Source of the DNA: Riptortus pedestris
Taxonomy: Eukaryota > Arthropoda > Insecta > Hemiptera > Alydidae
NCBI GenBank assembly: GCA_019009955.1
Contig: CM032233.1
Location: forward strand, 121,809,501-121,873,500
Direction: 5' to 3'
Length of the DNA stretch: 64,000 bases
Positions 12,749 to 25,243 of the stretch are shown one piece after another (positions within the stretch are counted from its first letter, which is position 1; each line of letters begins with the position of its first letter). Both the position numbers and the translations under genes were made by a program. Below the pieces are notes generated by a model that saw nothing but the letters and a program-made list of their open reading frames with translations, searched no databases and was not told the origin of the DNA.

Positions 12749-13715
12749 ATAAAATTGTAACTTATGTCTGTACATTGATTTTTTTTTCGCGAAATTTCAC
12801 GATAACTTTTCGTCTCACATGTCATAGACACCATAACTGCATTTTGTTTCTTTCGTGTATGTTTGTTTGTTTGTTACCTTTTCACGCATTAACGGCTGAA
12901 CCGAATTTTATGAAACTTGGTATATATATTATTACTAACCCAACTTTAGGCTATGTTAATATTCCCTGAGACGAACAGGAGTGGGGGTTATAAGGGAGGC
13001 CTGAAATTAAAAATAGCGATATTTCGTTTCCTATTGCATTTTCGGCAATTATGCACATAAAAAAGTTGTTTATTTTGTTATTTGGAGTAACTTTTGTTAT
13101 TCACACGATCGTCGTATACCGATGTATAAAGGCGTTATACGCTAAACATTATAGCGGGAGTCAACAATTTTATTTGGCAGAAAAGGCTGAACCGAACTAA
13201 ATAAAACACTCGGTATGTGTATTAGCACTAACGCCTTCCTTATAATAAGCCATACTAACATTCTAGGGACGGGCAGGAGTGGGGGTTATAAGGAAGGTCT
13301 GAAATTAAAAATAGTGATATTTCGTTTCCTATTGGGGTTTCGGCAAATATGCACGTAACAAAAGTTGTTTATTTTGTTATTTAGAGAAATTTGCTCAACA
13401 ATTCTTTTCAATATGCACTACAAGGTACCTCACCTGGAAAAATTAATTCAAATGTATGTTAATATTTGGTCCTTAATAATTCAAATCTATGCATAATGCA
13501 CAGGAAACAGGGAATATGACAATATGGAGGACAGTGAAGTCTTACATAAAAAAATAATTTTATTATTAACAAATCCACAGCAACGACGGGTATTAACCCT
13601 AAACACTGGGACGGGTAAATGTCAAAATATTGTGCAAAGTAAAGCCTTGCCAAAAAAAATACCATCACTATTCACCCTCAAATGAATTCCCGAGCGAAGC
13701 CGGGTATCTGAGCTA

Positions 13716-13716
<1 letters not shown>
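12749..13716 (+). mobile_element. Non-autonomous Helitron
   Basis: The 3' end has the canonical Helitron signature. A GC-rich hairpin CCCGAGCGAAGCCGGG (13689-13704) is followed 8 nt later by terminal CTAG (13713-13716) and a host T in (TA)n. The body contains two diverged copies of a roughly 300-bp module (12890-13080 and 13185-13390). Each module has GGCTGAACCGAA, GCAGGAGTGGGGGTTATAAG or close variants, and TTGTTTATTTTGTTATTT. No Rep or helicase frame is present. The exact 5' TC end was not identified, so the start is approximate. Confidence 0.7.

Positions 13717-13764
<48 letters not shown>
13717..13764. repeat. (TA)n array next to a Helitron end
   Basis: Pure TA run. It is probably the right part of the HINE TA array whose left part ends at 12748. 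Confidence 0.9.
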
Positions 13765-13770
<6 letters not shown>

Positions 13771-13787
13771 CATATAATTGTAACATC

Positions 13788-13985
13788 TGTGTCTGTTTGT
13801 AAATCTTACCACCCTTTTCTAACCAAGGTCTTCTAAGGATCCTACTAAGAGACTAAGGATTTAATGTAACCAGTTTGGCACTAAATATGTGCCTATTACC
13901 CAGACGGGAATCCAACTCGTCATTTACCGTGTTAGATTAAAGGCAACGCTTTAACTCACATGATTAACTTGAACCATGTTATTAT
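13788..13985 (-). mobile_element. tRNA-derived SINE, copy 1
   Basis: On the minus strand the head reads as a tRNA-like promoter: GAGTTAAAGCG (A-box-like) and GAGTTGGATTCCCG (B-box-like), spaced as in tRNA genes. A non-tRNA body follows. The same order occurs at 61699-61920. This copy is more diverged and its ends are not certain. Confidence 0.6.
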
Positions 13986-14774
13986 CGTACATTTTGTGCT
14001 TTTTTTTTTTTTAGATTAGATTTTATTTTATTGAGAATATTACCCTTATTATCCTGCATTTAAATGCATTTGGTAATGTGCGATATGTACAATACAATAG
14101 TTCCTCCATCACTCTTGACAGTAGCCACACCCCTTCACCACAATGAGAGGATCAGCCTCTCCCTGCCTGGCAAAGAAGGCTTGAGCTAAGGAGGAATGGC
14201 ACTTGATAAGAAAATAGCCACTGCTATCACTTCACTTTACACTTCTATAGGAGATCTCTGGGCCATTGTCTCTTGAGGCGCCGTGGAGGGGAATATGGAT
14301 GAGTGGTACTGGAAAGGGCTAGGACTTCTGAATTAGGATGATTGGATAGCCTTTTGTGCTATTGAGGCTAATTGGGACGGGTTATCTATAGGTTACCATC
14401 CGTTTATAGCCAGGATAAGACTTATTATAGGGGTTATAATAGCCTTGCAATGAATAACATTCACATTCCTTATTCAGTCTAAATATTTTCCGAGGGGAGC
14501 TACCTCAGTAATGGTACTTAATAATGGTGAAAGAATGCTATCCATGACAGATGGAGTGATCAGGAAAATTTGTTTATATTTTAAGACTAAAAGATTCTAA
14601 AAGCTCACTTTAGTTACTAGATATTCAGCTATAAAACCCCTATACCATAAAGACTGGGACGGTGACAAGAATAAATATTGCGCATAGTACATTTTATGTC
14701 ATGCCAAAAAGAAATACTGGTGTTCAGCCTGTAATTATTTCCCGAGCGGAGCTGGTAAAACTAAACTGGGATAG
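13986..14774 (+). mobile_element. Degenerate Helitron 3' region with SINE fragment
   Basis: The last 150 bp (14620-14774) parallel the Helitron end at 13600-13716: AGACTGGGACGG, ATGCCAAAAAG, TTTCCCGAGCGGAGCTGG, then a mutated CTAG (GATAG). At 14358-14410 lies a minus-strand piece of the SINE body (GGCTAATTGGGACGGG). The region from 13990 to 14350 is not recognised. Confidence 0.5.
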
Positions 14775-14784
14775 TATTGTGTGG

Positions 14785-15660
14785 GAGAGTGTATATATAC
14801 TTGTCTGTTACTGCTTTAGTCGCAATTTTTCTTAAATGACTACCAAATTCGATAAATAAGCGTTTCATGTAAAACTAAACTTCAATTTCGTTAACGACTG
14901 AAATCGGTCCTGGAGTGAGGGGGAGGGGAGGATTTCGAAAATTTAAAATACGTCCCATATTATTCATTGGATTGAAAAATTGTTTGGAGCTAGCCTTACT
15001 AAAAATTTAATTTTCTATAAATGTAGCCATATATTCTCTATAATGAATACTACACGAGATGTTTGAATTAATATTTTCGGCGATCAGGAAACCCCCAGTC
15101 ATAGTCCTGTCACATTAACAGTAAGCTGTTATAGCATTAACCACTTTATTCTAACCCTAAATACCAAATATTGTTTTCCTTGAGCTTTACTGTGGGAAGT
15201 AATGCAAATACGTTGTGTGATGACATAATTTATGAAGATTTTACGTCCTTATTTCCTAAACTTTATTTGATTTATACCATACTCTATATTTAACCATTTT
15301 ATTCTACACTATAGATTAATTAAGGTTAATGATGCTAATCGGGCCTGGAATAGTACAGATTCAAGGGTGGGGAAATCATAAATTTAAAATATCTCTGCTA
15401 TTTCGCGTCGGATCGAAAATTTTCAGAAAACCATTCTTGTTATACTATTGATGTTACACAATTGTTGTTCTATACATTTTTTTGTAACTGAATTCTTAAG
15501 CGAGCTATTCGTTCTTTATTGTTTTCAGTTTTAAGTATATGCCCGCTTTTACTCGTCGGGTTTATGGCGAATATGTGGTGAAACGAGATCAGTAGAGTGT
15601 CACGCAGGCCTGTCATAAATTTGCTTAGTTTACGCAGTCCCAGCGTGATGGATTTTTTTT
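14785..15660 (+). mobile_element. HINE-like 3' halves, types B and C
   Basis: At 14790-15240 there is CTTGTCTGTTACTGC, TAGTCGCAATTTTTCTT and a type-B 3' half without its terminus. At 15290-15660 there is a type-C half ending AAATTTGCTTAG, a decayed hairpin CGCAGTCCCAGCG and GATGGATTTTT. The first part may be the displaced 3' half of the element starting at 12615. Confidence 0.55.
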
Positions 15661-16227
15661 ATCTCCGGAAGGAGTCATCTTGTATTACTGGGTGAGTGCG
15701 GTAGCTAGTTTGGGATGATCATTACATAAAGTAACGCCTCCATAAGCAGTTGTAGAATCGCATTCACCGATAGTATTCATCACCGTTTAACATTATCTAA
15801 GAGTAAAAGTTTTTGTTTCTGCTAAAAGTCGATCCGAGAATAGTAAATAAATGTTATCATAACGCAAGTAAATAGACGAAGTACTTGAGCTGGATTCCCC
15901 CAACATTCCCAGTTACATGTTTTGAAAAATCAGCAAACTTTATTGACACTATTACGCAATGGGAGCGTTCAAACAATTTAAATAGTGTTCAGAAGAATTA
16001 GCATTGTTCGTATGTGTTTTTTCAGTTAATAATATGAAGTTTGTTTAAATGTACTCATAGATTCCGACGGTCTTTCTCAATATTACAATTCAAGTCTACG
16101 GGTATTGACCGACCAGATCTGAATGAATATTTAAGCTAGATCACGATTACAAGGCCTTCTAGTGCAAATAGACGGAAATAGAAGTGGGCAGGAAAATGAC
16201 AAATTCACCCATCGTCCTTCCCAAGTA
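15661..16227. other. Spacer, nothing recognised
   Basis: No domain-bearing frame or repeat terminus found. Confidence 0.5.
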
Positions 16228-16368
16228 ATAAATATATATAATTTTGAACGGACCTGATTTTTGTCATCTTCTGGATAGGATCGATGGACAATTGAAGAAC
16301 TTTTTCGAAAATCGCGTCCCGAGCACGACCTCAATAGCTAATTTCCCTCATGGGAAATCTGCTAAAAT
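16228..16368 (-). mobile_element. HINE-like 5' fragment
   Basis: Reverse of the family 5' end, from TTTTGAACGGACCTG to CCCTCATGGGAAATCTGCT. It stops at the central array position. Confidence 0.65.
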
Positions 16369-16426
16369 TAAAGAACACTAAAAAAGGGTATTTTTGAAGA
16401 GTACTCAGGTTTCTACCAAGTATTAA

Positions 16427-16946
16427 AAAGTCCGTCACGCAGGGGCTGCGTAAACTAAGCAGATTTCCCATGTGAAGTTTTACAATAGAGAAATCTGCAT
16501 ACTGGTAACACAAAAGTCCGTCTCGCAGGGGCTGCGTAAACTAAGTAGATTTCCCAAGTGAAGTTTTACAATAGAGAAATTTCCATACGTGAGCCGAACA
16601 GTTACGGCAAAGGGCCGAACTAACTTTTGGCGGGAAACTCAAGTCATCCGTTATCGGCCCAAAATTAATAAATATCTCGGTTAATATTCAAGATAGAGAA
16701 TAAATGTATATAACAATAGTTATAGTACATTTAATTTGCAATAAGATTGATTATGTACAATGTTTCGATCCGACGTATAGTAACGGAGATATTTCGAATT
16801 TTCAAAACTCCTCCCCTCTAAACCCCCCCCTACCACTGGTCCAATTTCAGCCGTTAACGAACTTGATCTTTCTTTTTACATAAAATGACTAAATATTGAG
16901 TTTGGTAACGATCAAACAAAAATTGCGACCGCTAGAGCGGTAACAG

Positions 16947-17009
<63 letters not shown>

Positions 17010-17128
17010 GTTTTGAACGGACCTCATTTTCGTCATCTACTAGGTAGGATCGATGGACATTAGAAGAAAAATTTCGAAAATTCAGTCTTGAGTACAACTT
17101 CAATACCCTTAAGGGAAATCAGCTAAAA
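16427..17128 (-). mobile_element. HINE-like element, type A, with duplicated 3' terminus
   Basis: The 3' terminal module (AAGTCCGTC, hairpin CGCAGGGGCTGCG, AGCAGATTTCCC, TTTTACAATAGAGAAAT) occurs twice in tandem, at 16427-16509 and 16512-16590, about 85 bp apart. The outer copy has no body of its own. The element then runs through the type-A half (GAGCCGAACAGTTACGG) and a (TA)n array at about 16950-17005 to the 5' terminus at 17128. The terminal palindrome there is shortened. Confidence 0.7.
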
Positions 17129-17640
17129 TGGAAGCCATCGACAACCCCCCCTCCCCCACACACACACACACACTCTGAACCTCAAAATGGAGTGTAAGAA
17201 GAATATAAATGTAGCCAAAGCTAATGATAGTCAAAAACTAGCTTCGTTTACTCCTCTCGTATACAACAAACTACAGCAGTAAGGGTGCACTGAGAGGGGC
17301 TTTTGCCATTATTATGATGCAATCTATTTATGTTATTTATTTGTAGGGGAAGTGACTGCGATAAGATAAGCACTTATAAAGGTCATCGGAGGCAATTTGA
17401 TGAGCGGCAAACAACCCTGAAGCCAACCAATTGCCTTAGTTGTAAATTATTCTGCAAATATCATTTACCGGCTTATTGAACTCGCCTGCATCAAACGACA
17501 GTTACGCTTTTAGCTAAGGAATTATGGTGGTGGGGGGGGGGTTATTTAGAGGCGTTTAGGGAATTATTGATAAAACCAATATTGGGCCGTGGCCGATATT
17601 TGCCATTGGTCAATTATTTACCCTTACTGAAGTTGCCTTT
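17129..17640. other. Spacer, nothing recognised
   Basis: Includes a short (CA)n at 17158-17172 and a G-run at 17533-17541. No gene features. Confidence 0.5.
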
Positions 17641-18310
17641 CCTCCCCTTACACACACACCCTCTCTGTCACCCTTCCCCTCCACCTCATCTCCCTCTCCT
17701 CCACTCCCTCACCCCTCTCCCCCACCACGCACACCCCCTCTATCTGAACCCCCTTCACCTCATCTCCCTACCCCTCACAGTCACACCCTCTCTATCTCCC
17801 CTACCCTCCACCTCATCTCCCTCTCCTCCACTCCCTTACCCCTCTCCCCCACCACGCACACCCCCTCTATCTGAACCCCCTTCACCTCATCTCCCTACCC
17901 CTCACAGTCACACCCTCTCTATCTCCCCTACCCTCCACCTCATCTCCCTCTCCTCCACACCCTCACCCCTCTCCCCACACGCACACACCCCTCTATCTGA
18001 ACCCCCTTCACCTCATCTCCCTACTCCTCACAGTCACATCCACCTCATCTCCCTCTCCTCCACTCCCTCACCCCTCTCCCCCACCACGCACACCCCCTCT
18101 ATCTGAACCCCCTTCACCTCATCTCCCTACTCCTCACAGTCACACCCTCTCTATCTCCCCTACCCTCCACCTCATCTCCCTCTCCTCCACTCCCTCACCC
18201 CTCTCCCCCACCACGTACACCCCCTCTATCTGACCCCCTTCACCTCATCTCCCTACCCCTCACAGTCACACCCTCTCTATCTCCCCTACCCTCCAACTCA
18301 TCTCACTATG
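17641..18310. repeat. 126-bp CT-rich minisatellite
   Basis: About five copies, one shortened, of a pyrimidine-rich unit. Each contains CTCATCTCCCTCTCCTCCAC, CACCACGCACACCCCCTC and CTCACAGTCACACCCTC. The period is about 126-127 bp. Being nearly stop-free it gives a 179-codon Pro/Leu/Ser/His-rich frame, which is not a credible gene. Confidence 0.9.
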
Positions 18311-18665
18311 ATAAACACCCAAAATTACCCTCTGTATCTCCCCTCCCCTCCACTCACACCTCCCCTCCCCTCCACTCCCCCCCCCCTTTCACACCCTCTC
18401 TATCTCAACCCCTTCACCTCTCCACCCTACCCCTCACACTCACAACAACATCCTGTCTAACTCCCGTTCCCTCCCCCATCTCCTTGTCCTTCACACTCAC
18501 ACTCTCTATATCTCCCATCCTTTCGTACCGCTCGCATTCACGCCCTCTGTATCTCATCTCCTTGCCCTTCACACTCACACTCTCTATATCTCCCATCCTT
18601 TCGTACCGCTCGCATTCACGCCCTCTTTATCTCCCTTCCCCTCCATCTCAACTCAATATGCCTCA
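18311..18665. repeat. Related CT-rich repeat, 78-bp unit
   Basis: Degenerate CT-rich DNA followed by two clear copies of a 78-bp unit (18480-18640) sharing CTCTATATCTCCCATCC and TTTCGTACCGCTCGCATTC. Confidence 0.8.
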
Positions 18666-18693
18666 CCATCACACCCTCTGTATCCCTAGGAAG

Positions 18694-19258
18694 GGGTGTG
18701 GGGATGGGTGGTTTGGTCGGTATTACAGGAAGAGGCGTGGGGATGGGTAGTATGGACGGTGCATCAGGAAGGGTGTGGTTATGGGTGGTTTATCCGTTGT
18801 CACAGGAAGGGGTGTGGGGATGGGTGGTTTGGTCATTGCTACAGGAATGGTTGTTTAATTGGGTGGCTTGGTCGGTTACAGGAAGGGGTGTGGGAATGGG
18901 TGGGGTGATCGGTGTAACAGAAAGGGATGTGGGGATGAGTGGTGTGATCGGTGTTACAGGAAGGGGTGTGGTGGGATGGGTGGTCTGGTCGGTGTTAGAG
19001 GAATGGGTGTGGTGATAGGTGGTATGGTCGGTGTTACAAGAAGGGGTGTGGGGATGGGTGGGGTGATCGGTGTTACAGGAAGGGGTGTGGGGATGGGTGG
19101 TGTGGTCGGTGTTACAGGAAGGGGTGTGGGGATGGGTGGGGTGATCGGTGTTACAGGAAGGGGTGTGGGGATGGGTGGGGTGATCGGTGTTACAGGAAGG
19201 GGTGTGGGGATGGCTGGTGTGGTCGGTGTTACAGGAAGGGGTGTTGGGTGGCTGGTAA
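18694..19258. repeat. 39-bp G-rich minisatellite
   Basis: About 14 copies of a 39-bp unit such as GTGTTACAGGAAGGGGTGTG followed by GGGATGGGTGGTGTGGTCG. The left copies are more diverged than the right ones. As 39 is 13 codons, a frame of Gly/Val/Met-rich 13-residue repeats stays open through the regular part. There is no sign that it is translated. Confidence 0.95.
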
Positions 19259-19532
19259 AATAGGAAGAGTTGGAGTCGAGATAAAGTCTCCAGTAATTAA
19301 GTACGCATTGCGGTTGGGGAAGGAGTTATAGGATGCACGCAAACCCTCCTCCCTCACCCCCTCCCTGTCCCCTCTCCTCTTCTACGAACCCAAACACACA
19401 GACCCTCTTTTTTTAACGGCGATTTAACTGTTCACCTTATACTTTTTTTTTTTATTTTTAGACATTTTTCGTCAGATGTATATCATCTCTAGTATGATGA
19501 CACTGAGGTATATTCAATTTTCTCTCTCTCTT

Positions 19533-19594
<62 letters not shown>

Positions 19595-19618
19595 TACACG
19601 ATGACATACATATATTTA
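19259..19618. other. Spacer with CT and CA microsatellites
   Basis: Short CT run followed by (CA)n at 19537-19592. Nothing else recognised. Confidence 0.75.
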
Positions 19619-19690
19619 CTAGCTAAGATACCCGGTGCTGCTCAGGAAATCATTAGGGACTGAATAATGATGGTGCTCTACCTTGCCCAC
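19619..19690 (-). mobile_element. Helitron 3'-end fragment
   Basis: In reverse, it reads ATGATTTCCTGAGCAGCACC, GGGTATCTTAG, then CTAG (19619-19622) and T. This is the same 3' end as the Helitrons at 13716 and 26862, with a mutated hairpin. It is truncated at the start of the adjacent HINE-like element. Confidence 0.6.
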
Positions 19691-19813
19691 ATTTTAGGAG
19701 ATTTCCCTTAAGGGAAATCAGCTATTGAGGTCGTACTCATGATGCGAGTTTCGAAAAATTTCTTCAAATGTCCATCGATCCTACCCAGGAGATGACGAAA
19801 ATGAGGTCCGTTC

Positions 19814-19878
<65 letters not shown>

Positions 19879-19881
<3 letters not shown>

Positions 19882-20659
19882 TAGGGACCCGATTAACCGA
19901 GTCGATCGGGACCGCTGTTACCTCGGTTAATCGAAATTCTCGGTTAATCGGAACCTACTAATACCAGCTGAAAATGTAAGGTTTTTAGAATAAAAACTAG
20001 TACCTATAAGTTTAAAATTGACGTGTTTGAGGGCTCTAGGTTTGGCTGATTTTCCGATTAAAACTAACTTTAGTTTATCCTCTCCACTTGCATTCGCGCA
20101 AACCAAAACAGTGACCCTATCTTTAACACCCTTGAAACCACTAACAGATTTTTCCATATTCGTCGCTAGAGTTTTTTGGGGCAACACTTTATACCACAAA
20201 CTGGTCTCATCAGGATTGTAAATTTGGTCCGCGCATAGACTATGGGACTTTACTAATAAAGAAAAACTATTAATAATAAATCTGGTCGCAGATTCCGTGT
20301 TTGCGCGATGTGATCCATGGTGTGACCGGACATTAAAACTGAGAATCAATGAGCTAGGATGGTTGTGACAAGTAGAGATGTAAATACAATATTCCCGGAA
20401 CAGGGGAAGGAGGGTTGGACGGGGTGCTAGAGATGCATTTCTCAGAAGGCAATTAACGACTGTCTTAGAGCTTCCTTTTCAATAAACCGCTTGCTGAACA
20501 CCTGCATCCGGCCTAGGGTTTTGAGGGTTTTAAAAAGGTTCATAATCACTTCCAAAGGTTACCGCACCTACATTTTTTTTTTTTTTTTTTTTAAATGTTT
20601 GGCACATCGGTTAATAGGGACCGCGTTTAATAGAAACTCGGTTAATCGGGTACATACTG
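19879..20659 (-). mobile_element. Tigger/pogo-type deletion derivative
   Basis: Terminal inverted repeats CAGTAGGGACCCGATTAACC (19879) and its near-perfect complement ending at 20659 (ACCCGATTAACCGAGT shared) are flanked by TA on both sides within a TA array. The ends contain further GGTTAATCGG repeats. The 781-bp length is far below an autonomous element; only the centre of a transposase gene remains. TIR sequence, TA target and encoded domain all point to the pogo/Tigger group of the Tc1/mariner superfamily. Confidence 0.85.
19927..20349 (-). pseudogene. Tigger (DDE_1/CENP-B-like) transposase fragment
   Basis: About 140 codons are open on the minus strand, with no plausible ATG start. Residues around 43-50 (IYNPDETSLWYK) carry the first catalytic Asp of the DDE_1 domain. 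SGFKGVKDRVTVLVCANASG and KPRALKHVNF follow, as in Tigger and jerky/CENP-B-type proteins. The frame then runs into terminal-repeat sequence. The DNA-binding N-terminus and the second and third catalytic acidic residues are absent, so this is a remnant without activity. It lies wholly inside the 781-bp element with matching terminal repeats. Confidence 0.85.
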
Positions 20660-21439
20660 TATATATAAATATATATATATAATATATATATAATATATTT
20701 ATATATATATATATATTTGTCTGTTAACGCTCTAGCGGTCGCAATTTTTGTTTGATCGTTACCAAACTCGGAATTTAATCGTTTTATGTAAAAAGGAAGA
20801 CTAAGTTCGTTAATGGCTGAAATCGGACCAGTGGGAGGGGGGGTTTAGAGGGGGTAATTTTGAAAATTCAAAATATCTCCTTTATTATGCGTCGGATCAA
20901 AAAATTGTATAGAATAAATCTTATTGAAAATTAAATTTACTATAAATATTGGTCTATACATTTATTCTGTATCTTGAATACTAACCGAGATATTTGCATT
21001 TGTATTCTCCGTGAGGTAATCAGTAGGCTATGTTCGGACTTTCCGCCGTGAGCTCTGGCGGCCGTTTCCATAACTATTCGTCCCTCGTGAATAAGTTTAG
21101 AGGTTAGGTTAACTGTTTTTTGGGGCTAGAAACTACTGGGTTATTCCGCCCTAAATAATGTTTTAGGTTTAGAGGTTTCTTACTACTACAGTTGTTATTA
21201 GGCAGATTTCTCTATTGTAAAACTGACGGACTTTTATATTTCCCGTCTGAGGGTTCAGGGTTAAAAATTTGTCTAATTATAGATGTTTTTATGTTCTTGA
21301 AGAATAAAAAAAGATATGAGTTCTTGATCCATCCTTTAGTTCCATAACTGAGGTAGACTTTCTTGGGAAATATTTATCCTTCTGTCAGGAAACTATAGAA
21401 TTTTATATGATTAAAAGAAAAACCATTCTTTCCATACCT

Positions 21440-21520
21440 CTTCATTATTGAAACCATGCGGACAATGAGGATGCTCTGAGGAAGCTAGAAGTATGTCTAA
21501 TGAAACGTCGGCCAGAATTG
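21440..21520 (+). mobile_element. Penelope-like 3'-region fragment with hammerhead-like core
   Basis: The stretch CTCTGAGGAAGCTAGAAG, TATGTCTAATGAAACGTCGG matches the 3' part of the Penelope-like fragment at 45283-45320. The invariant CUGANGA (21476-21482) and GAAAC (21502-21506) strings of hammerhead ribozymes are present at the right spacing. No coding part is attached. Confidence 0.5.
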
Positions 21521-21659
21521 AATAGGAAAAAGTACAGGAAACTATTTTACGTAACTTTTATTCGTAATCACCCTCACAACCCCACTCAGTGTGTAAATAT
21601 ATTAATCCAGTCTAAAAATGATTCTGACATTTTCTGTCTTCCTAGCACCCCCTCCCCCT

Positions 21660-21812
21660 CCCTTCTACTTATCGTTTTTTTTTATTTTTTTATTTTTTTT
21701 TTTTTATTACATTTAAAGAGAGAATATGTCGTGGGATGAGATCAAAAGTGTGTTAACTAGCATGTGGAAAATCGGTTTAGTTTACGCGGCCCCTGCGTAA
21801 CGGACCTTTTTA
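21660..21812 (+). mobile_element. HINE-like 3' fragment, type D
   Basis: Contains GAGAATATGTCGTGGGATGA, then a diverged 3' repeat (GGAAAATCGGTTTAG), hairpin CGCGGCCCCTGCG and AACGGACCTTTTT. The preceding T-rich run is at 21676-21705. The same 3' half occurs in reverse at 24592 and 50750. Confidence 0.55.
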
Positions 21813-22324
21813 AAACTACATTCAGAAATTCCCCAAATACATTCTAAATTAATTTATCCAAATCAACAAACTTAACTCAACTTGGTTGTAAGAAATATAT
21901 CCGGAAACGGCCAAAGTTCAAATACTACATTTTTGATAACCGTTTGGGTGATCACTTTATGTTCTAAATGCATCATTTTGAGCAATGAAATAATTTGATA
22001 TTGTTGATTGGTATTGGAAAATTTATCACAGCCCATCTACTAATCAACTGTCAATAATAAAGGTCACGTCCCTTATTTAACATATTTTCTGTCAATTATA
22101 TAAATGATTTATCAGTCACTTGAATCTACCAAGGTGAAACTCTATTCATTGGCATGACCATTCATCTGCATTTATTGGAATATTTTATTATTACTAGAAG
22201 TCCTTTACAAGAAATCATTTCTTCCTCTTCTCCTCATTATGGGCAAATCTTCACTTGCCCTATAATGAATAATGAATAATAAAAAAAATAATTCATTGCT
22301 CTTTTTGAATAACAATGATCGTGA
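21813..22324. other. Spacer, nothing recognised
   Basis: AT-rich, no gene features. Confidence 0.5.
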
Positions 22325-22930
22325 CATGATTAGCAGGATGTCTGATATTGAGGTATAACGATAGCACGATTAGCTGGAGGTCTGATAGTGAGGAATAACG
22401 ATAACACGATTAGCTGGATGTCTGATATTGAGGTATAACGATAACACGATTAGCTGGAGGTCTGATAGTGAGGAATAACGATAACACGATTAGCTGGAGG
22501 TCTGATAGTGAGGAATAACGATAACACGATTAGCTGGATGTCTGATATTGAGATATAACGATAACACGATTAGCTGGAGGTCTGATAGTGAGGAATAACG
22601 ATAACACGATTAGCTGGAGGTCTGATAGTGAGGAATGACGATAACACGATTAGCTGGAGGTCTGATAGTGAGGAATAACGATAACACGATTAGCTGGAGG
22701 TCTGATAGTGAGGAATAACGATAACACGGTTGGCTGGAGGTCTGATAGTGAGGAATGACGATAACACGATTAGCTGGAGGTCTGATAGTGAGGAATAACG
22801 ATAACACGGTTGGCTGGAGGTCTGATAGTGAGGAATAACGATAACACGATTAGCTGGAGGTCTGATAGTGAGGAATAACGATAACACGGTTGGCTGGAGG
22901 TCTGATAGTGAGGAATGACGATGGCATGAT
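22325..22930. repeat. 40-bp minisatellite
   Basis: About 15 copies of a 40-bp unit, ATAACACGATTAGCTGGAGG plus TCTGATAGTGAGGAATAACG. There are two sub-variants (GATGTCTGATATTGAGGTAT on the left, GGTTGGCTGG on the right). Units are contiguous with no unique spacers, so this is not a CRISPR-like array. Confidence 0.95.
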
Positions 22931-23951
<1,021 letters not shown>

Positions 23952-24591
23952 TGTATTGTGAAATTTTGAAAAAAGAATCCAATTATGTATATCGTTTGGA
24001 ATTTCGAAGTTATTTATTGTAAATTGCATCATTAGTATAACGTCATTAGCAGAGTTCACTTAAAGAAAACCTACTAAAATTAGAAAATGCCATTAGAGTA
24101 GAGGTATAACAGTACAATATAATTGGATGGGATCTAGAGAGTGGGGGTGATGTTGGCTACTTGAAGTGGTAAAACAGATATCTATTTCACCTGGCGAGCA
24201 CATGACCACACACTTTAACCACTCTGTATTTAGTATTTATAAGAATTATAGACGAAGATCTCTGAGGAATGAGATTGTTTGCCCCTAGAATGTGACTGAA
24301 CACCCCAGAACTAGCTAGAGTGGATGGATAGGTTGGAGTGAAATGTTGAGAAGGTAGTTGGGATGGGGTGGGTGGTAAGCCTTCAAATATCTGGCACTTA
24401 GCATGGTTAGCAGAAGCAAGGTAAAGGGAGTTGGCTATGTTATGTACAGCCTTTCACCCCAGCCCTGCCGTAATGGAGAAACGAGATGCCCACTTTTAGT
24501 GTACCACTTAGCAACAAACTCCACAGTTCTACTCGACTTGCAAAATACCTCTAAGATTTTCTTCCCGCTACGAGAGCATCATTATCGCATC
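23952..24591. other. Spacer, nothing recognised
   Basis: One 72-codon frame at 24403-24621 has no recognisable domain and ends inside a HINE 3' terminus. Confidence 0.5.
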
Positions 24592-24700
24592 AAAAAAGTC
24601 CGTCACTCAGGGGCAGCGTAAACTAAGCAGATTTTCCACTTGCTAGTATAACACGCTTTTGATCTCATATCAGAACATATTCCCTGTTTCTATGTAAAAT
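24592..24700 (-). mobile_element. HINE-like 3' terminal fragment, type D
   Basis: AAAAGTCCGTC, mutated hairpin CTCAGGGGCAGCG, AGCAGATTTTCC, then the type-D half (GATCTCATATCAGAACATAT). It abuts a complete type-B element, giving tandem 3' ends. Confidence 0.6.
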
Positions 24701-25189
24701 AAAAAGTCAGTCACGCAGGGGCTGCGTCATCTACGCAGATTTCCCACGTGCGCCACGTATTTGCATTTATCTCAAAACTTAAAAGTTCAATGAGAACAAT
24801 ATTTGGTATTTAAGTTTCCAATTAAGTGCTTCATAACATAATAGAATATTAAAAATATGGGATGAATAGGAGTGGGACTTTACTGATGACCAAAATCTAA
24901 AAAAATCAAATATCGCAGTAAATAAATAGGATAGTGAAAAAATATACTTAGCACTATTATAGAACATTACACTTGCAATAAGATTGGTTTTATACAATTT
25001 TTCGATCCGACGCATAATAACGGAGATATTAAGAATTTTCGAAATTCCCTCCTCTAAACCCCCCCCCCCCCTCCCCCTGGTCTGATTTCAGCAATTAACG
25101 AACTTGATTTTTATTTTTGTATAAAACGTTTATATATCAAGTTTGGTAACGATAAAACAAAAATTGCGACCGCTAGAACGGTAACAGAC

Positions 25190-25243
<54 letters not shown>

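Larger units (their letters stand above)
19693..21238 (+). mobile_element. HINE-like element split by a Tigger insertion
   Basis: The 5' part (19693-19876) reaches the central (TA)n. The Tigger derivative follows, and the element resumes with (TA)n and TTTGTCTGTTAACGCTCTAG at 20718. The type-A 3' half runs to ATTGTAAAACT, which joins GACGGACTTTT directly. The 3' inverted repeat and hairpin are therefore deleted, although the last bases remain. Confidence 0.75.

Noticed and set aside
17567..18106. 179-codon Pro/Leu/Ser/His-rich frame
   Set aside because: It lies in a 126-bp CT-rich tandem repeat with few stop codons; it has no domain, start context or splice signals.
22325..22930. Regular 40-bp repeats suggestive of a CRISPR array
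   Set aside because: There are no unique spacers, units are contiguous, and the context is a eukaryotic repeat desert.
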